From Balneola sp. MJW-20 (GTDB lineage Bacteria > Bacteroidota > Rhodothermia > Balneolales > Balneolaceae), in contig NZ_JBFNXW010000004.1 of the NCBI RefSeq assembly GCF_040811775.1, positions 1-64,000 of the forward strand: a stretch of DNA of 64,000 bases. Direction: 5' to 3'. A model generated the notes under the pieces. That model worked only from the letters and a program-made list of their open reading frames with translations. It was not told the DNA's origin and searched no databases. Shown one piece after another: positions 1-9,551 of the stretch. The position numbers were made by a program, and so were the translations under genes. Every line of letters begins with the position of its first letter. The first letter of the stretch is position 1.

Positions 1-25
1 AGGTCATCGCCTTCCCCTCTTTCTA

Positions 26-61
26 AGCCCCTTACGCTCCGCGTAACGGGGCTCTTTTTTT
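26..61 (+). terminator. Rho-independent terminator of an upstream gene
   Basis: A GC-rich stem (AGCCCCTTACGC paired with GCGTAA-GGGGCT, one bulged C at 47) is followed by a run of seven T. It must serve a gene lying left of the window, because the next gene begins downstream at 139. Confidence 0.8.
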
Positions 62-138
62 ACCCCCCTTACAGGCTTTTAATGCAGGTTTGCCTTTCTA
101 TTCATATCATACGCCTCAACCTCAATGCATGAATACCC

Positions 139-2448
139 TTGAGAGCATTAATACTGAGCATACTGTTTCTTTCTGCCTGCACCACTCACCTGATGGCCCA
201 GTCGCCTGGTACATGGAAAATCTACCCCTCTCTCAGAACGATCAATGATATCGTTTCAGATCAAGAGAATAATATCTGGGCTGCCACACAGGGGGGGATC
301 CTTAAATATGACCGGCTAAACATCTCACAGTTTACAACTCAGGATGGACTCAGCCGACCCGATTCCAGAAGTATTACTTATGATCCCCTGAGACAACAAT
401 TGTTCATCGGCTATGTAAACGGACTTATTGATGTGGTCAATACCGGGAATGAAACCGTTACCGTTATAGAAGATATTGAAAGAGCTTCTAATTTTACCTC
501 CAAAGGAGTAAATGATCTGCTGTATTACCAGAACAGAGTGTATGCTGCTACTGATTTTGGGATCGTGGTCATCAATGCGGATGAATATTTTGTGATCGAA
601 TCTTATCTGCAATTAGGAGACATTAGCAGAGGTACCGCAATACGGGATATATACATTAATAATGATTCCCTGTATGCTGCAACTGCTGCGGGTGTTGGAG
701 TTGGCAGCCTGGCTGATGACTTGTCAGTAAATAATAACTGGATCAGTTATAATGCCGCAAATGGTTTTGAAGACCGGTTGGTAGAAGCAGTAATTAATTA
801 TGATGGGTTAACCTATGCCTCCACCTCGGATGCTAATTTCGTATTCGACGGCAACACCTGGACCCTGAATGCGAATTACGGGAGTTCAGTAATCCGAGAT
901 TATCAGATAAATGATACCCTGGTGATCGCTCTTGCAGAATCAGAATTATTCATAGGTGATAATGCAATAGGTTTAGGCCTGAATCGGGGAACGGTGTTGG
1001 TGCCGGATCAAAATGACCTGGATGAGATCACCTTTGGTACCCTGAATAACGGGATCGGTAATTATGATAACGAGGGTTCAGCATTCAGTTATATTACACC
1101 GGCAGGCCCCTTTCTGAATTTATTTGCAGGATTAAACTTCGATGGGGAGACCCTTATATCCGGTTCAACACAACGTTCATCCCTTAATTTCAGGACGGAT
1201 CAGGCTCGCGGATACTATATTTACCGGGATCAGGAATGGTATAATTTCAATCAACTCAATGTGCCCCTGCTCAGACAGACCAATTTCCGTCAGGTATTCC
1301 GAACCGCTGAAACGGATAATTATTACTATTTCGGCAGTTGGGGTCAGGGTATTGTTCGTCATGATAAGGTAACCGATGAGATCGTAGTATTTAACGAGGC
1401 CAATTCGACCCTTAGAGGATGGCCCGCCGATAGTGAAACTTTCCCGGTGATGTCCGGTCTGCAGGCTGAGAACAGGAATGAGATCTGGGCGGTCAGCCGA
1501 TTCGGAGGAACCCCGCTTTATTATCAGCAGGAAGGTGATGAAGACTGGCTTGCTTTTAATAAGGATGCCGCTGTAAGCAATTCGGACGAATATTTTGGGC
1601 TGTTTATCGACAGTAATGGCTTCAAATGGATAAGTCTGCAATCAACTACCAATTCCGGGACGGGTTTACTGGTGCTGGATACCGGTAATCCGTCCGATCC
1701 GTCCGATGACCGGGGTGAAAAACTTACCTCAAGTCCCGGGGACGGGAACCTGCCGAATGAACAGGTTAAAGCGATCATAGAAGATTTGAATAATGAGGTA
1801 TGGATCGGTACCGAAAGAGGGATCGCCCGTTTTATATTTCCGGATCTGATCGTGGGTGGAGGTCCGAATGAGAAAAGTGCTCAATGGCTTATCAATGCCG
1901 ACACTTGTGCTACTTCCAGGTTTTTACTCAGAGATATAAACGTTAGTACGATGGCAGTGAATGAGGCTAATGAAAAATGGGTAGGTAGTGTAAATCAGGG
2001 TATCTACGTATTGAACGAAGATGGGAGTGAGATCATCATGAGATTTACCGAAGAAAATAGCCCCCTCATATCGGATAATATTCAGTCTATCGCCATCAAT
2101 GATATAAGCGGTGAAGTCTTCATTGCCACCGATCAGGGACTTCAGAGTTATCAGGGGGTATCGATCCGGGCGGAAAATAAAATGAAAGACCTCAAGGTTT
2201 ATCCGAATCCGTTTAACTATTCAATGAATGATCAGATCTTTATAGAAGGCCTGTCACCCTCAACAACGATCAGGATCTTAAGTGTGGACGGAAATGTGTT
2301 TAATGAGTTTCCTGCTCAGGGCGGACGTACTTCTTGGGACGGAAGAGATTTCAATGGTAACCGCCTGGCAAGCGGAGTATATTTTGTGGTCGCCTTAAGC
2401 GACGACGGAGAAGAAAAGGGTATAGGCAAAGTGGTTATTATCCGATGA
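139..2448 (+). CDS. PorZ-like beta-propeller protein with T9SS C-terminal sorting domain
   Basis: A 769-residue exported protein. The N-terminus has a hydrophobic signal with a possible lipobox (LSAC, residues 11-14) or a signal peptidase I site after Ala20. The body repeats short propeller blades of the two-component-regulator type (for example around residues 35-58 and 543-566, with the pattern V/I-x-D-x-x-N-x-I/V-W-x-x-T-x-x-G). The last 83 residues, from VYPNPFN at 687, are a typical type A T9SS sorting domain. This architecture matches PorZ, the T9SS accessory protein that binds anionic LPS, though a generic propeller protein is possible. The start is TTG at 139, because in-frame ATGs are absent upstream and the signal peptide would otherwise be lost. 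The stop overlaps the next gene, a glycosyltransferase, by four bases. Confidence 0.65.
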   Translation: MRALILSILFLSACTTHLMAQSPGTWKIYPSLRTINDIVSDQENNIWAATQGGILKYDRLNISQFTTQDGLSRPDSRSITYDPLRQQLFIGYVNGLIDVVNTGNETVTVIEDIERASNFTSKGVNDLLYYQNRVYAATDFGIVVINADEYFVIESYLQLGDISRGTAIRDIYINNDSLYAATAAGVGVGSLADDLSVNNNWISYNAANGFEDRLVEAVINYDGLTYASTSDANFVFDGNTWTLNANYGSSVIRDYQINDTLVIALAESELFIGDNAIGLGLNRGTVLVPDQNDLDEITFGTLNNGIGNYDNEGSAFSYITPAGPFLNLFAGLNFDGETLISGSTQRSSLNFRTDQARGYYIYRDQEWYNFNQLNVPLLRQTNFRQVFRTAETDNYYYFGSWGQGIVRHDKVTDEIVVFNEANSTLRGWPADSETFPVMSGLQAENRNEIWAVSRFGGTPLYYQQEGDEDWLAFNKDAAVSNSDEYFGLFIDSNGFKWISLQSTTNSGTGLLVLDTGNPSDPSDDRGEKLTSSPGDGNLPNEQVKAIIEDLNNEVWIGTERGIARFIFPDLIVGGGPNEKSAQWLINADTCATSRFLLRDINVSTMAVNEANEKWVGSVNQGIYVLNEDGSEIIMRFTEENSPLISDNIQSIAINDISGEVFIATDQGLQSYQGVSIRAENKMKDLKVYPNPFNYSMNDQIFIEGLSPSTTIRILSVDGNVFNEFPAQGGRTSWDGRDFNGNRLASGVYFVVALSDDGEEKGIGKVVIIR

Positions 2449-3092
2449 TGAGTACCACCGCCATCATAATTAATTTTCAGACACCGGATCTGACGGAGAC
2501 CGCCGTCAGGTCCTTTAAAGAATTGTACCCGGAAATACCGGTTATACTTGCTGATAACGGCTCCTCAGATACTGAGTCCCGGAAACTTATAACTGCACTG
2601 TCATCAGAGCTGCCACAAGTCAGTACTTATTATTTCGACAAGAATATCTACCACGGGCCGGCAATGGATCACCTGATCACTTCAGAAGTAAAATCAGATC
2701 AGGTATTTCTGCTGGATAGTGATACCGAAACCCATACAGGTGGATTTCTGGAAAAAATGAGTGATCTTTTAGAGAACGATCTGGTCTACGGGGCCGGAAG
2801 AGTGCAGCTGGTAAATAAAAGAGGATTTAAAAGTGATGCTGGATTCCCTATTCTGTTAACCCCATATATGCTACTGAAAACAAAATTATACCGGAAACTT
2901 CCACCCTTTGTACATCACGGGCAGCCCACATTGTTCAATTTTAAAGAAGCATCTGCATCCGGTTACAAGCTTAGTGATTTTCCGATACAGGATTATATCG
3001 ACCATAAGTGGAGAGGGACTGCAGACCGCTTTGGTTACGGCCTTAACTGGAAAGCAAAACTGGACTATATTCTGAATAAGGTCGGTCTTTAA
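2445..3092 (+). CDS. family 2 glycosyltransferase (short)
   Basis: 215 residues with a GT-A fold N-terminus: the strand and nucleotide-binding loop at AIIINFQTPD (residues 6-15), LADNGSSD at 35-42, and a metal-binding DSD at 91-93. It is shorter than usual GT2 enzymes and has no membrane segment, so it should act at the cytoplasmic face, transferring a sugar from a nucleotide donor. Substrate cannot be told. Its ATG overlaps the stop of the PorZ-like gene, and the next glycosyltransferase starts two bases after its stop, so the three are probably one transcript. Confidence 0.8.
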   Translation: MMSTTAIIINFQTPDLTETAVRSFKELYPEIPVILADNGSSDTESRKLITALSSELPQVSTYYFDKNIYHGPAMDHLITSEVKSDQVFLLDSDTETHTGGFLEKMSDLLENDLVYGAGRVQLVNKRGFKSDAGFPILLTPYMLLKTKLYRKLPPFVHHGQPTLFNFKEASASGYKLSDFPIQDYIDHKWRGTADRFGYGLNWKAKLDYILNKVGL

Positions 3093-3094
3093 TC

Positions 3095-5161
3095 TTGGGT
3101 GAAAAAGCAGACATATCGATCATCATCGTTAACTATAAGGTTAAAGAGTATATAGCTAATCTCCTCAACTCTATTGCTAAAGCGAACGAAGGACTTTTGC
3201 TCGAGATCTTTGTGGTCGACAACAATTCCGGGGATGATTCTATCAAATATCTGAGATCGCGTTTTCCCGAAGTGCATTATATACAGAATGAAGAGAATGT
3301 GGGCTTTGGTAAAGCCAACAACCAGGCGATCAGGAAGGCAAAGGGACAATATACACTGATCATTAATCCGGATACGCTCGTAAGTGAAGATACGCTGGGT
3401 GTGATGAAGGAGCACATGGACAACAACCCGGATTGTGCAGCAGCAGGGTGCAAGATCATGAATCCAGATGGCACCTTTGCCCCGGAATCCAGACGTTCGG
3501 TTCCGGGTATCTGGTCGGCAGCCTGCAAGGTATTCGGACTCAATGCGATCTTTCCTAAGAGTAAGATCTTTGCACGATATTACCTTAGCTGGATGGATGA
3601 AGATACTCCTTCAGAGATCCCTGTTTTATCTGGATCTTTCATGTTCTGGCGGACTTCCGTTTTAAAAGACCTGGACGGATTTGATGAGCGCTTCTTCATG
3701 TATGGCGAGGATATTGATCTGTGTTACCGGGTGCAGGAAACGGAATTTCATATAGACTATGTACCTGACACCTCTATCATTCACTATAAAGGGGAGAGTA
3801 CACAGAAGGAAGATCTTCGGTATATCCGGTTATTCAATAAGGCCCTTTATCAGTTTTTTGAAAAGCAATACAGTACCCGATACAGTTTCATCTTCCGGAT
3901 TCTGATCTTTCTGGCCGTTAAATTCAAAACCTTTACATCCTTCTTAAGCACTAAGGTCAGGCAGTCGGGTTTGGTATTCTCGGACTTACTCATCCTAAAT
4001 ATTTCTCTGTTTATAGCCTTTGCCATGCGCTTCGGTTTTGATATGGAGCAGGTATTGCTGCCCAAAAACCTGGATTTTCTGTGGATCAATCTGCTGCTCA
4101 GTTTACTGTATTTATTTACGGCGGGAATAGCGGGCGTTTTCCGGAATCAGGATTCGCTTTCAGCTCATATGAAAGCCATAATATTTGCCTATAGTGCAGT
4201 AGTTTTGATCACCTATTTTGCCAGAGATCTTGCCTTTTCCAGATTTATACTGGGATTCGGATTTCTGTTCGGGATCATAGGTACAGTGGCTTTTCGACTC
4301 ATCCGTGCGAATACCGGACGAAATAATGGTGCTTCAGGCAGGCTGAGAGGGTCGCGGGTGATCATCGTTGGTGATGCAGCCGTCAGTAAAGAACTCACGG
4401 ATAAGATACACTCCCGGCCGGACTGGAATTATGAGGTCATTGGTCAGATCCGGGTTGAGCAGGATCATACTGAAGAGGATCCTCAGGGCGAAGTGATGGG
4501 CACGCTATCACAGCTAACGGATCTTGCCAAAGCCTATAAAGCGGATGAGATTTTTTTCGCCTTGAAATCGATCAGTTATAAATCCATGCTGAACCAGATA
4601 TCTTCCTTACAGGGCGAAGGCATTTCCTTTAAACTGATCCCTGACTCCATGGACTTTATCCTGGGTAAATCGAAGGTGGAATATCTGGAGGCTATACCGC
4701 TGGTCGAGGTAGAGCTTGCGATCAACAAGCCATTCAATAAATTTTTGAAAAGAGCACTGGATCTTCTGATCTCCTTTCCGGTTTTTTTGGTGCTTTTGCT
4801 CCTTACATTTCCGTCGGTCCTGTTTTCCCGAACTTCACTTAAGAAACATGGTTCCTATGATTTTTATAAACCGGTGAAGGATCATAAATGGAAGAACAGG
4901 CTGCGTCTGATGGGTTATGTCTTATCCGGTAAGATGAGCCTGGTGGGAGCTGAGATAGGCTATGGTCAGCTCCTGAATCGAACCGAGGGAATCACCGGCC
5001 CGGTGCAGTTATCCAATAACCGCATTCGGAACCAGGAGGATAAGGAAAGTTTTGACCTGTATTATCAACAGAACTACTCCATCTGGGTGGATATAGATCT
5101 CATTTTCAGGAGTCTGTTCTCTGATTACTCCGTACTGCAGATCCTAAGCAGGGAAAGTTAA
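3095..5161 (+). CDS. fusion of GT2 glycosyltransferase and a decayed polyprenyl-phosphate sugar transferase
   Basis: 688 residues. Residues 1-255 are a rhamnosyltransferase-like GT2 domain (IIIVNYK at 9-15, DNNS at 42-45, NPD at 91-93, MYGEDIDLCYR at 202-212). Residues about 290-400 hold four hydrophobic segments, 415-545 a nucleotide-binding-like domain (RVIIVGD), and 548-688 a region aligning with the bacterial sugar transferase domain (KRALDLLIS, GKMSLVG, ITGPVQ). Within that last part the usual KxRTM, basic DxRVT and LDEIPQ segments are missing, so phosphotransfer activity is doubtful. Compare the intact homologue at 6314-7798. The start is TTG at 3095, two bases after the previous stop; no better start is in frame before the conserved IIIVNYK. 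Confidence 0.75.
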   Translation: MGEKADISIIIVNYKVKEYIANLLNSIAKANEGLLLEIFVVDNNSGDDSIKYLRSRFPEVHYIQNEENVGFGKANNQAIRKAKGQYTLIINPDTLVSEDTLGVMKEHMDNNPDCAAAGCKIMNPDGTFAPESRRSVPGIWSAACKVFGLNAIFPKSKIFARYYLSWMDEDTPSEIPVLSGSFMFWRTSVLKDLDGFDERFFMYGEDIDLCYRVQETEFHIDYVPDTSIIHYKGESTQKEDLRYIRLFNKALYQFFEKQYSTRYSFIFRILIFLAVKFKTFTSFLSTKVRQSGLVFSDLLILNISLFIAFAMRFGFDMEQVLLPKNLDFLWINLLLSLLYLFTAGIAGVFRNQDSLSAHMKAIIFAYSAVVLITYFARDLAFSRFILGFGFLFGIIGTVAFRLIRANTGRNNGASGRLRGSRVIIVGDAAVSKELTDKIHSRPDWNYEVIGQIRVEQDHTEEDPQGEVMGTLSQLTDLAKAYKADEIFFALKSISYKSMLNQISSLQGEGISFKLIPDSMDFILGKSKVEYLEAIPLVEVELAINKPFNKFLKRALDLLISFPVFLVLLLLTFPSVLFSRTSLKKHGSYDFYKPVKDHKWKNRLRLMGYVLSGKMSLVGAEIGYGQLLNRTEGITGPVQLSNNRIRNQEDKESFDLYYQQNYSIWVDIDLIFRSLFSDYSVLQILSRES

Positions 5162-5163
5162 GC

Positions 5164-6291
5164 TCAAATCTTTCGATCTACTTCTTCAGCCATTTTAGGA
5201 TACCATTCTGCAAAAGTATCATTCTTTATATGCTCCCGGACTTGTTCCATCAGCCACAGGTAGAAAGTCAGGTTATGAATGGAAGCAAGGACAAGTCCGA
5301 AGATCTCGTTATTGCGGATCAGGTGATGAATGTAGGCCATGGTATACTTGCTGCACAGATCGGATGGGAAATCAGCATCCAGAAGATCATGATGCTCTTT
5401 CCATTTTGCGTTGCGAATGTTCACTTTTCCATAACGAGTGAAGATCATACCATTACGTGCATTACGGGTTGGCATCACGCAATCAAACATATCGACTCCT
5501 CTGGCTACGCATTCCAGCAAATTAGCCGGAGTGCCCACACCCATCAGATAACGGGCCTTTTCTTTAGGCAGGTCATCGGTATTATAATCGGTCATTTCAT
5601 ACATGATATCTGCCGGCTCGCCTACACTCAGTCCGCCAATGGCAATACCTTCGAAGTCCAGTTCTGCCATGAACAGGGCCGATTCTCTTCTCAGGTCTTT
5701 ATAAGTTCCCCCCTGAACAATGCCAAACTGCTGCTGTTTATGACCATAGCGGCCTTCTGTTTCCAGGAAGGCCTTTCTGCCACGTTTTGCCCAGCGATGT
5801 GTCAGCTCCATTGAGTTTTTTGCATAATCGTAGCTGCTTGGGTAAGGCGGACACTCATCCAGGATCATCATGATGTCAGAACCCAGTATTCTCTGCGTTT
5901 CCACCACGTTTTCGGGTGTAAACATATGACTGGAACCGTCTATATGACTCTTGAAATGAGCCCCTTCTTCTTCCAGTTCGCGATTATCCGAAAGAGAAAA
6001 GATCTGATAACCTCCGGAATCGGTAAGAATAGGGTGGTCCCATTTCATAAATCCATGCAATCCACCTGCATCCTGAATGATATCACATCCGGGTCGTAGA
6101 TAAAGATGGTAGGTATTTCCAAGAATGATCTGTGCTTTGACTTGTTCTCTGAGAACATCCTGAGATACGCCTTTTACCGTGCCAAGCGTACCTACAGGCA
6201 TAAAAATCGGGGTTTCGATGTCCCCGTGGTCCGTAGTTAATGTTCCTGATCTGGCCTTGGTAGACGAACTTTCTTTATGAAGCGTAAACAA
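5164..6291 (-). CDS. tgt: tRNA-guanine (queuine) transglycosylase
   Basis: 375 residues, the normal length for bacterial Tgt, which exchanges G34 of Asp, Asn, His and Tyr tRNAs for the queuosine precursor. Visible are the base-recognition motif TDSGGYQ, the GGLSVGE loop, and the nucleophile region GVDMFDCVMPTRNARNG. The C-terminal zinc motif CxCxxC is not intact: where it should be, the protein reads DFPSDLCSKY, keeping one cysteine, with HNLTFYLWLM following. As I recall, several Bacteroidota enzymes also lack it. The gene ends head to head against the glycosyltransferase fusion (two bases apart) and is divergent from the next sugar transferase. Confidence 0.95.
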   Translation of the reverse strand: MFTLHKESSSTKARSGTLTTDHGDIETPIFMPVGTLGTVKGVSQDVLREQVKAQIILGNTYHLYLRPGCDIIQDAGGLHGFMKWDHPILTDSGGYQIFSLSDNRELEEEGAHFKSHIDGSSHMFTPENVVETQRILGSDIMMILDECPPYPSSYDYAKNSMELTHRWAKRGRKAFLETEGRYGHKQQQFGIVQGGTYKDLRRESALFMAELDFEGIAIGGLSVGEPADIMYEMTDYNTDDLPKEKARYLMGVGTPANLLECVARGVDMFDCVMPTRNARNGMIFTRYGKVNIRNAKWKEHHDLLDADFPSDLCSKYTMAYIHHLIRNNEIFGLVLASIHNLTFYLWLMEQVREHIKNDTFAEWYPKMAEEVDRKI

Positions 6292-6313
6292 TGGGTTAAG
6301 TAATTTAAATGCT

Positions 6314-7798
6314 ATGTTATGCAGGGTAGCTAAAATTGCTTATTTTAGTCGTTCTGTTTTCCAAAGATACGAATCCATTTACTTTCATTTGGCTAACTTA
6401 AAAAGATATCGGGAAGTGATATTTACCAGTGTGCTGGATTTTCTGATCCTTCTGGCAAGCTGGTTCATTATACACTCATTGTACCCTGCTACTGTGATAA
6501 TGCTGGTTCTGGATTTTGATCTGAACTTTTTTACCGGCGGCTTGCTGGTCAGTATCTACTGGCTGGCAATTCTGGTGATATCAGGATCCTATAAAAAACT
6601 ATACCTGGTCTCCCGCCTTGATGAATTCACGAAAATGCTGAAGGCAACCATCATGGGGGCCTTGCTGCTGTATTTCATTACAAATGTGAACCGCAACCTT
6701 ACCACTGAGGATCAGCAGTTCATTACCATAGCCTACTGGGGTATTGTATTCTCGATGCTGGCATTTAACCGGTTTATAGTCCGTACTATACAGAGATTTT
6801 ATGCGCAGAGAGGGAGGGGACTACATCGGGCGATCATAGTTGGAACCGGTCAGACTGCTAAAACCGCATATGATGACCTGATCCGTAATAAGATCCTGGG
6901 TATGCAGGTTATTGGTTTTGTGCAGGTGAACGGAAAAGCTCCCGATGAGTCCACAGGAATAGAACCAGAAAAAGTGATCGGCAAACTTGACGGTATTGAT
7001 CAGATCATTGAGTCACAAAGAGTGCAGGAAATCCTTGTTGCTCTGGAACCCGATAGTAAAAATGATCTGTTTGAGGTCATTTCACGGATCGATTATCCAA
7101 ATGTATCCCTAAAAGTACTGCCTGATTTCTATCAGATGGTAGGCGGGCTTAGCAAGACCAATCAGATCTTTGGATTACCTCTGATTGAGATATCCCCGGA
7201 ACCACAGCCACTATGGGAACAGTCCATAAAAAGAATTCTTGATATCCTGGTATCCATTGTAGTGCTGCTGGTCACCCTTCCTTTTCTGTTAGTGATCGTG
7301 ATCGCAATCAGATTAACATCCAAAGGACCCGCTGTCTACCGGCAAAAAAGAGTGGGCCGGAACGGGAAACCCTTTGTGATGTATAAACTCAGGACCATGT
7401 TTGATGATGCTGAAAAATATTCCGGGCCGACCTGGGCGCAGAAGAATGATCCCAGAGTAACTCCTCTTGGGTACTGGTTGCGTAAACTTCGGCTAGACGA
7501 GATCCCACAGCTCATCAATGTGCTGAAGGGTGATATGAGTCTGGTAGGACCCCGTCCCGAACGGCCGCATTTTGTGGAGCAATTCAGCAGACAGATCCCT
7601 CTTTACACCCGTCGTCATCGTGTACGACCCGGGATCACAGGCTGGGCGCAGGTGAAGTGGAAATACGACTCATCACTGGATGATGTTAAGGAAAAGACCA
7701 AATACGACCTTTTTTATATTGAGAATATCTCCCTGAAAATGGATTCAAAGATCCTCATCAATACCATCATAACTATGATAAAAGGAAAGGGACAGTAA
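6314..7798 (+). CDS. undecaprenyl-phosphate sugar-1-phosphate transferase (exopolysaccharide initiating enzyme)
   Basis: 494 residues. Residues about 35-160 form four membrane helices, 170-300 a Rossmann-like domain (RAIIVGTGQTA), and 305-494 an intact bacterial sugar transferase domain with KRVGRNGKPFVMYKLRTM, DPRVTPLG, LRLDEIPQL, GDMSLVGPRPE and RPGITGWAQ. This type loads a hexose-1-phosphate onto undecaprenyl phosphate at the inner membrane to begin capsule, EPS or O-antigen synthesis (WcaJ/WbaP group). The first 25 residues are atypical, and a TTG at 6389 would give a more usual N-terminus. The following mannosyltransferase gene starts one base after the stop. Confidence 0.88.
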   Translation: MLCRVAKIAYFSRSVFQRYESIYFHLANLKRYREVIFTSVLDFLILLASWFIIHSLYPATVIMLVLDFDLNFFTGGLLVSIYWLAILVISGSYKKLYLVSRLDEFTKMLKATIMGALLLYFITNVNRNLTTEDQQFITIAYWGIVFSMLAFNRFIVRTIQRFYAQRGRGLHRAIIVGTGQTAKTAYDDLIRNKILGMQVIGFVQVNGKAPDESTGIEPEKVIGKLDGIDQIIESQRVQEILVALEPDSKNDLFEVISRIDYPNVSLKVLPDFYQMVGGLSKTNQIFGLPLIEISPEPQPLWEQSIKRILDILVSIVVLLVTLPFLLVIVIAIRLTSKGPAVYRQKRVGRNGKPFVMYKLRTMFDDAEKYSGPTWAQKNDPRVTPLGYWLRKLRLDEIPQLINVLKGDMSLVGPRPERPHFVEQFSRQIPLYTRRHRVRPGITGWAQVKWKYDSSLDDVKEKTKYDLFYIENISLKMDSKILINTIITMIKGKGQ

Positions 7799-7799
7799 G

Positions 7800-8528
7800 A
7801 TGGCATCTGAAACACTGGTGGTAGTGCCCACATTTAATGAGTCTCATAATATCAGTCGTATTATCGACGAGCTGATGGCTATTGAAGAGTCTGTGGATGT
7901 GCTGGTAATAGATGACGGGTCCCCTGACGGCACCGCAGATAAAGTGCGGGCTTCCATGGAAAAGTACGAAGATCGAATCTCTCTGATCGAGAGAGAGGGA
8001 AAGCAGGGGCTGGGAACAGCCTACGTCCGCGGATTCAAGTATGCGATCAAAAAGGGATATTCCTATGTTTGTGAAATGGATGCCGATTTTTCCCATAATC
8101 CTGCTGACGTGGATAAACTGGTTCAAGAAGTAAAAAGCGGTAATGCAGATGTTGCAATCGGATCACGATATTCAAATGGTATCAGTATCATCAACTGGCC
8201 GCTGAGCAGGCTGATCCTTTCCTACTGTGCGAATATCTATGCAAGAACCATCACCGGATTACCGGTCTTTGACACAACGGCCGGATTTAAGTGTCTGCGA
8301 AGGGAAGTCATTGAAAATATCGATCTGGAAAGGATCAAATCGAACGGATATGCTTTTCAGATAGAATTGCATTTCCGGGCCTGGAAAGCAGGATTTAAAC
8401 TGAAAGAAGTATCCATTGTATTTCGTGAAAGAGAGGAAGGCGTTTCCAAGATGTCTAAGGCGATCGTACGTGAGGCAATCTGGAGGGTCTGGGCCCTGAA
8501 ATTCCGCAGCCTCTTTAAAGTACTGTAA
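7800..8528 (+). CDS. polyprenol-phosphate mannose synthase-like glycosyltransferase
   Basis: 242 residues, a soluble GT2 enzyme of the Dpm1 group: VVVPTFNESHNI near the start, VIDDGSPDGTAD at about 37-48, GLGTAYVRGFKYA and the metal-binding EMDADFSH. The terminal DPMS features GSRYSNG, DTTAGFKC and REREEGVSKMS are also present. Such enzymes transfer mannose (or a similar sugar) from a GDP-sugar to a lipid carrier, providing a donor for glycosylation outside the cytoplasm. It is one base downstream of the initiating transferase and closes the glycan block. Confidence 0.88.
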   Translation: MASETLVVVPTFNESHNISRIIDELMAIEESVDVLVIDDGSPDGTADKVRASMEKYEDRISLIEREGKQGLGTAYVRGFKYAIKKGYSYVCEMDADFSHNPADVDKLVQEVKSGNADVAIGSRYSNGISIINWPLSRLILSYCANIYARTITGLPVFDTTAGFKCLRREVIENIDLERIKSNGYAFQIELHFRAWKAGFKLKEVSIVFREREEGVSKMSKAIVREAIWRVWALKFRSLFKVL

Positions 8529-8593
8529 TTTATTTAAGATCCATCTTCTGTCAGGATATCCTTATATTAAGTCTTTAAATCAAACTTATACCC

Positions 8594-9550
8594 ATGCAAT
8601 ACCTGGATTTCGAACAACCCATCGCTGATCTTGAAGAAAAGATCGATGAGCTCAAAAAGCTATCCGATGTCAGTGACGGTGTACTCAATACCGAAATTGA
8701 AAAACTGCAGTCAAAAGTTGAGGAACTGCGCCGTTCAATCTATAAGGACCTTACCCGCTGGCAGAAAGTTCAGCTTGCCCGTCATCCCGACCGGCCCTAT
8801 ACCCTCGATTATATCTATAAGATCACGGATAATTTTATCGAGCTGCATGGTGATCGCTATCATGCCGATGATAAAGCGATCGTAGGCGGGATAGGCGAGA
8901 TCGACGGACAGACGGTCATGATCATTGGTCATCAGAAAGGCCGGGATACCAGTTCCCGTCAGTATCGTAACTTTGGTATGGCTAATCCTGAAGGTTATCG
9001 TAAGGCATATCGCCTAATGCAGACCGCTGAGAAGTTTGATATTCCAATTATTACCCTGCTGGATACACCAGGTGCTTTTCCGGGACTGGAGGCTGAAGAA
9101 AGAGGTCAGGCCGAAGCAATTGCAAAGAACCTGAAGATGATGGCCATGCTGGAAGTGCCGCTGATCACGATCGTGATCGGGGAAGGCGCGAGTGGCGGTG
9201 CCATTGGAATCGGAATGGGTAACGAAGTATTTATGATGGAGAATACCTGGTACTCAGTGATTTCTCCGGAATCCTGCTCATCCATTCTCTGGAAGACCTG
9301 GGACTACAAAGAGCAGGCTGCTGCTGTGTTGAAGCTGACCGCAAATGACCTCAAAGATCTGAAAGTGATCGATGGTGTTATTCCTGAACCTTTAGGCGGG
9401 GCGCACAGAGATCACGAAGCAGCGGCTAAAGCCGTTAAAGATCAGATCCTGAAAAGTCTGAAAAAACTTAAAAAACTCAAGCCGGAAAAACTGATCGAAC
9501 AGCGTATCGATAAATACGCTCAGATGGGTGCATGGGAAACGGCTAAGTAA
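8594..9550 (+). CDS. accA: acetyl-CoA carboxylase carboxyltransferase subunit alpha
   Basis: 318 residues, equal to the usual AccA length. It forms the carboxyltransferase half of acetyl-CoA carboxylase with AccD and makes malonyl-CoA for fatty acid synthesis. Visible landmarks are the helical N-terminus, [28 protein letters not shown], the crotonase-fold glycine loops [12 protein letters not shown], and [12 protein letters not shown]. accD is not in the window. A 65-base gap separates it from the glycan genes, so it probably has its own promoter and leads the following packed gene run. Confidence 0.97.
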   Translation: MQYLDFEQPIADLEEKIDELKKLSDVSDGVLNTEIEKLQSKVEELRRSIYKDLTRWQKVQLARHPDRPYTLDYIYKITDNFIELHGDRYHADDKAIVGGIGEIDGQTVMIIGHQKGRDTSSRQYRNFGMANPEGYRKAYRLMQTAEKFDIPIITLLDTPGAFPGLEAEERGQAEAIAKNLKMMAMLEVPLITIVIGEGASGGAIGIGMGNEVFMMENTWYSVISPESCSSILWKTWDYKEQAAAVLKLTANDLKDLKVIDGVIPEPLGGAHRDHEAAAKAVKDQILKSLKKLKKLKPEKLIEQRIDKYAQMGAWETAK

Positions 9551-9551
9551 C

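Noticed and set aside
9528..9551. ATG at 9528 as start of the thioesterase
   Set aside because: It would overlap accA by 23 bases; the GTG at 9552 fits the gene spacing and family length better.
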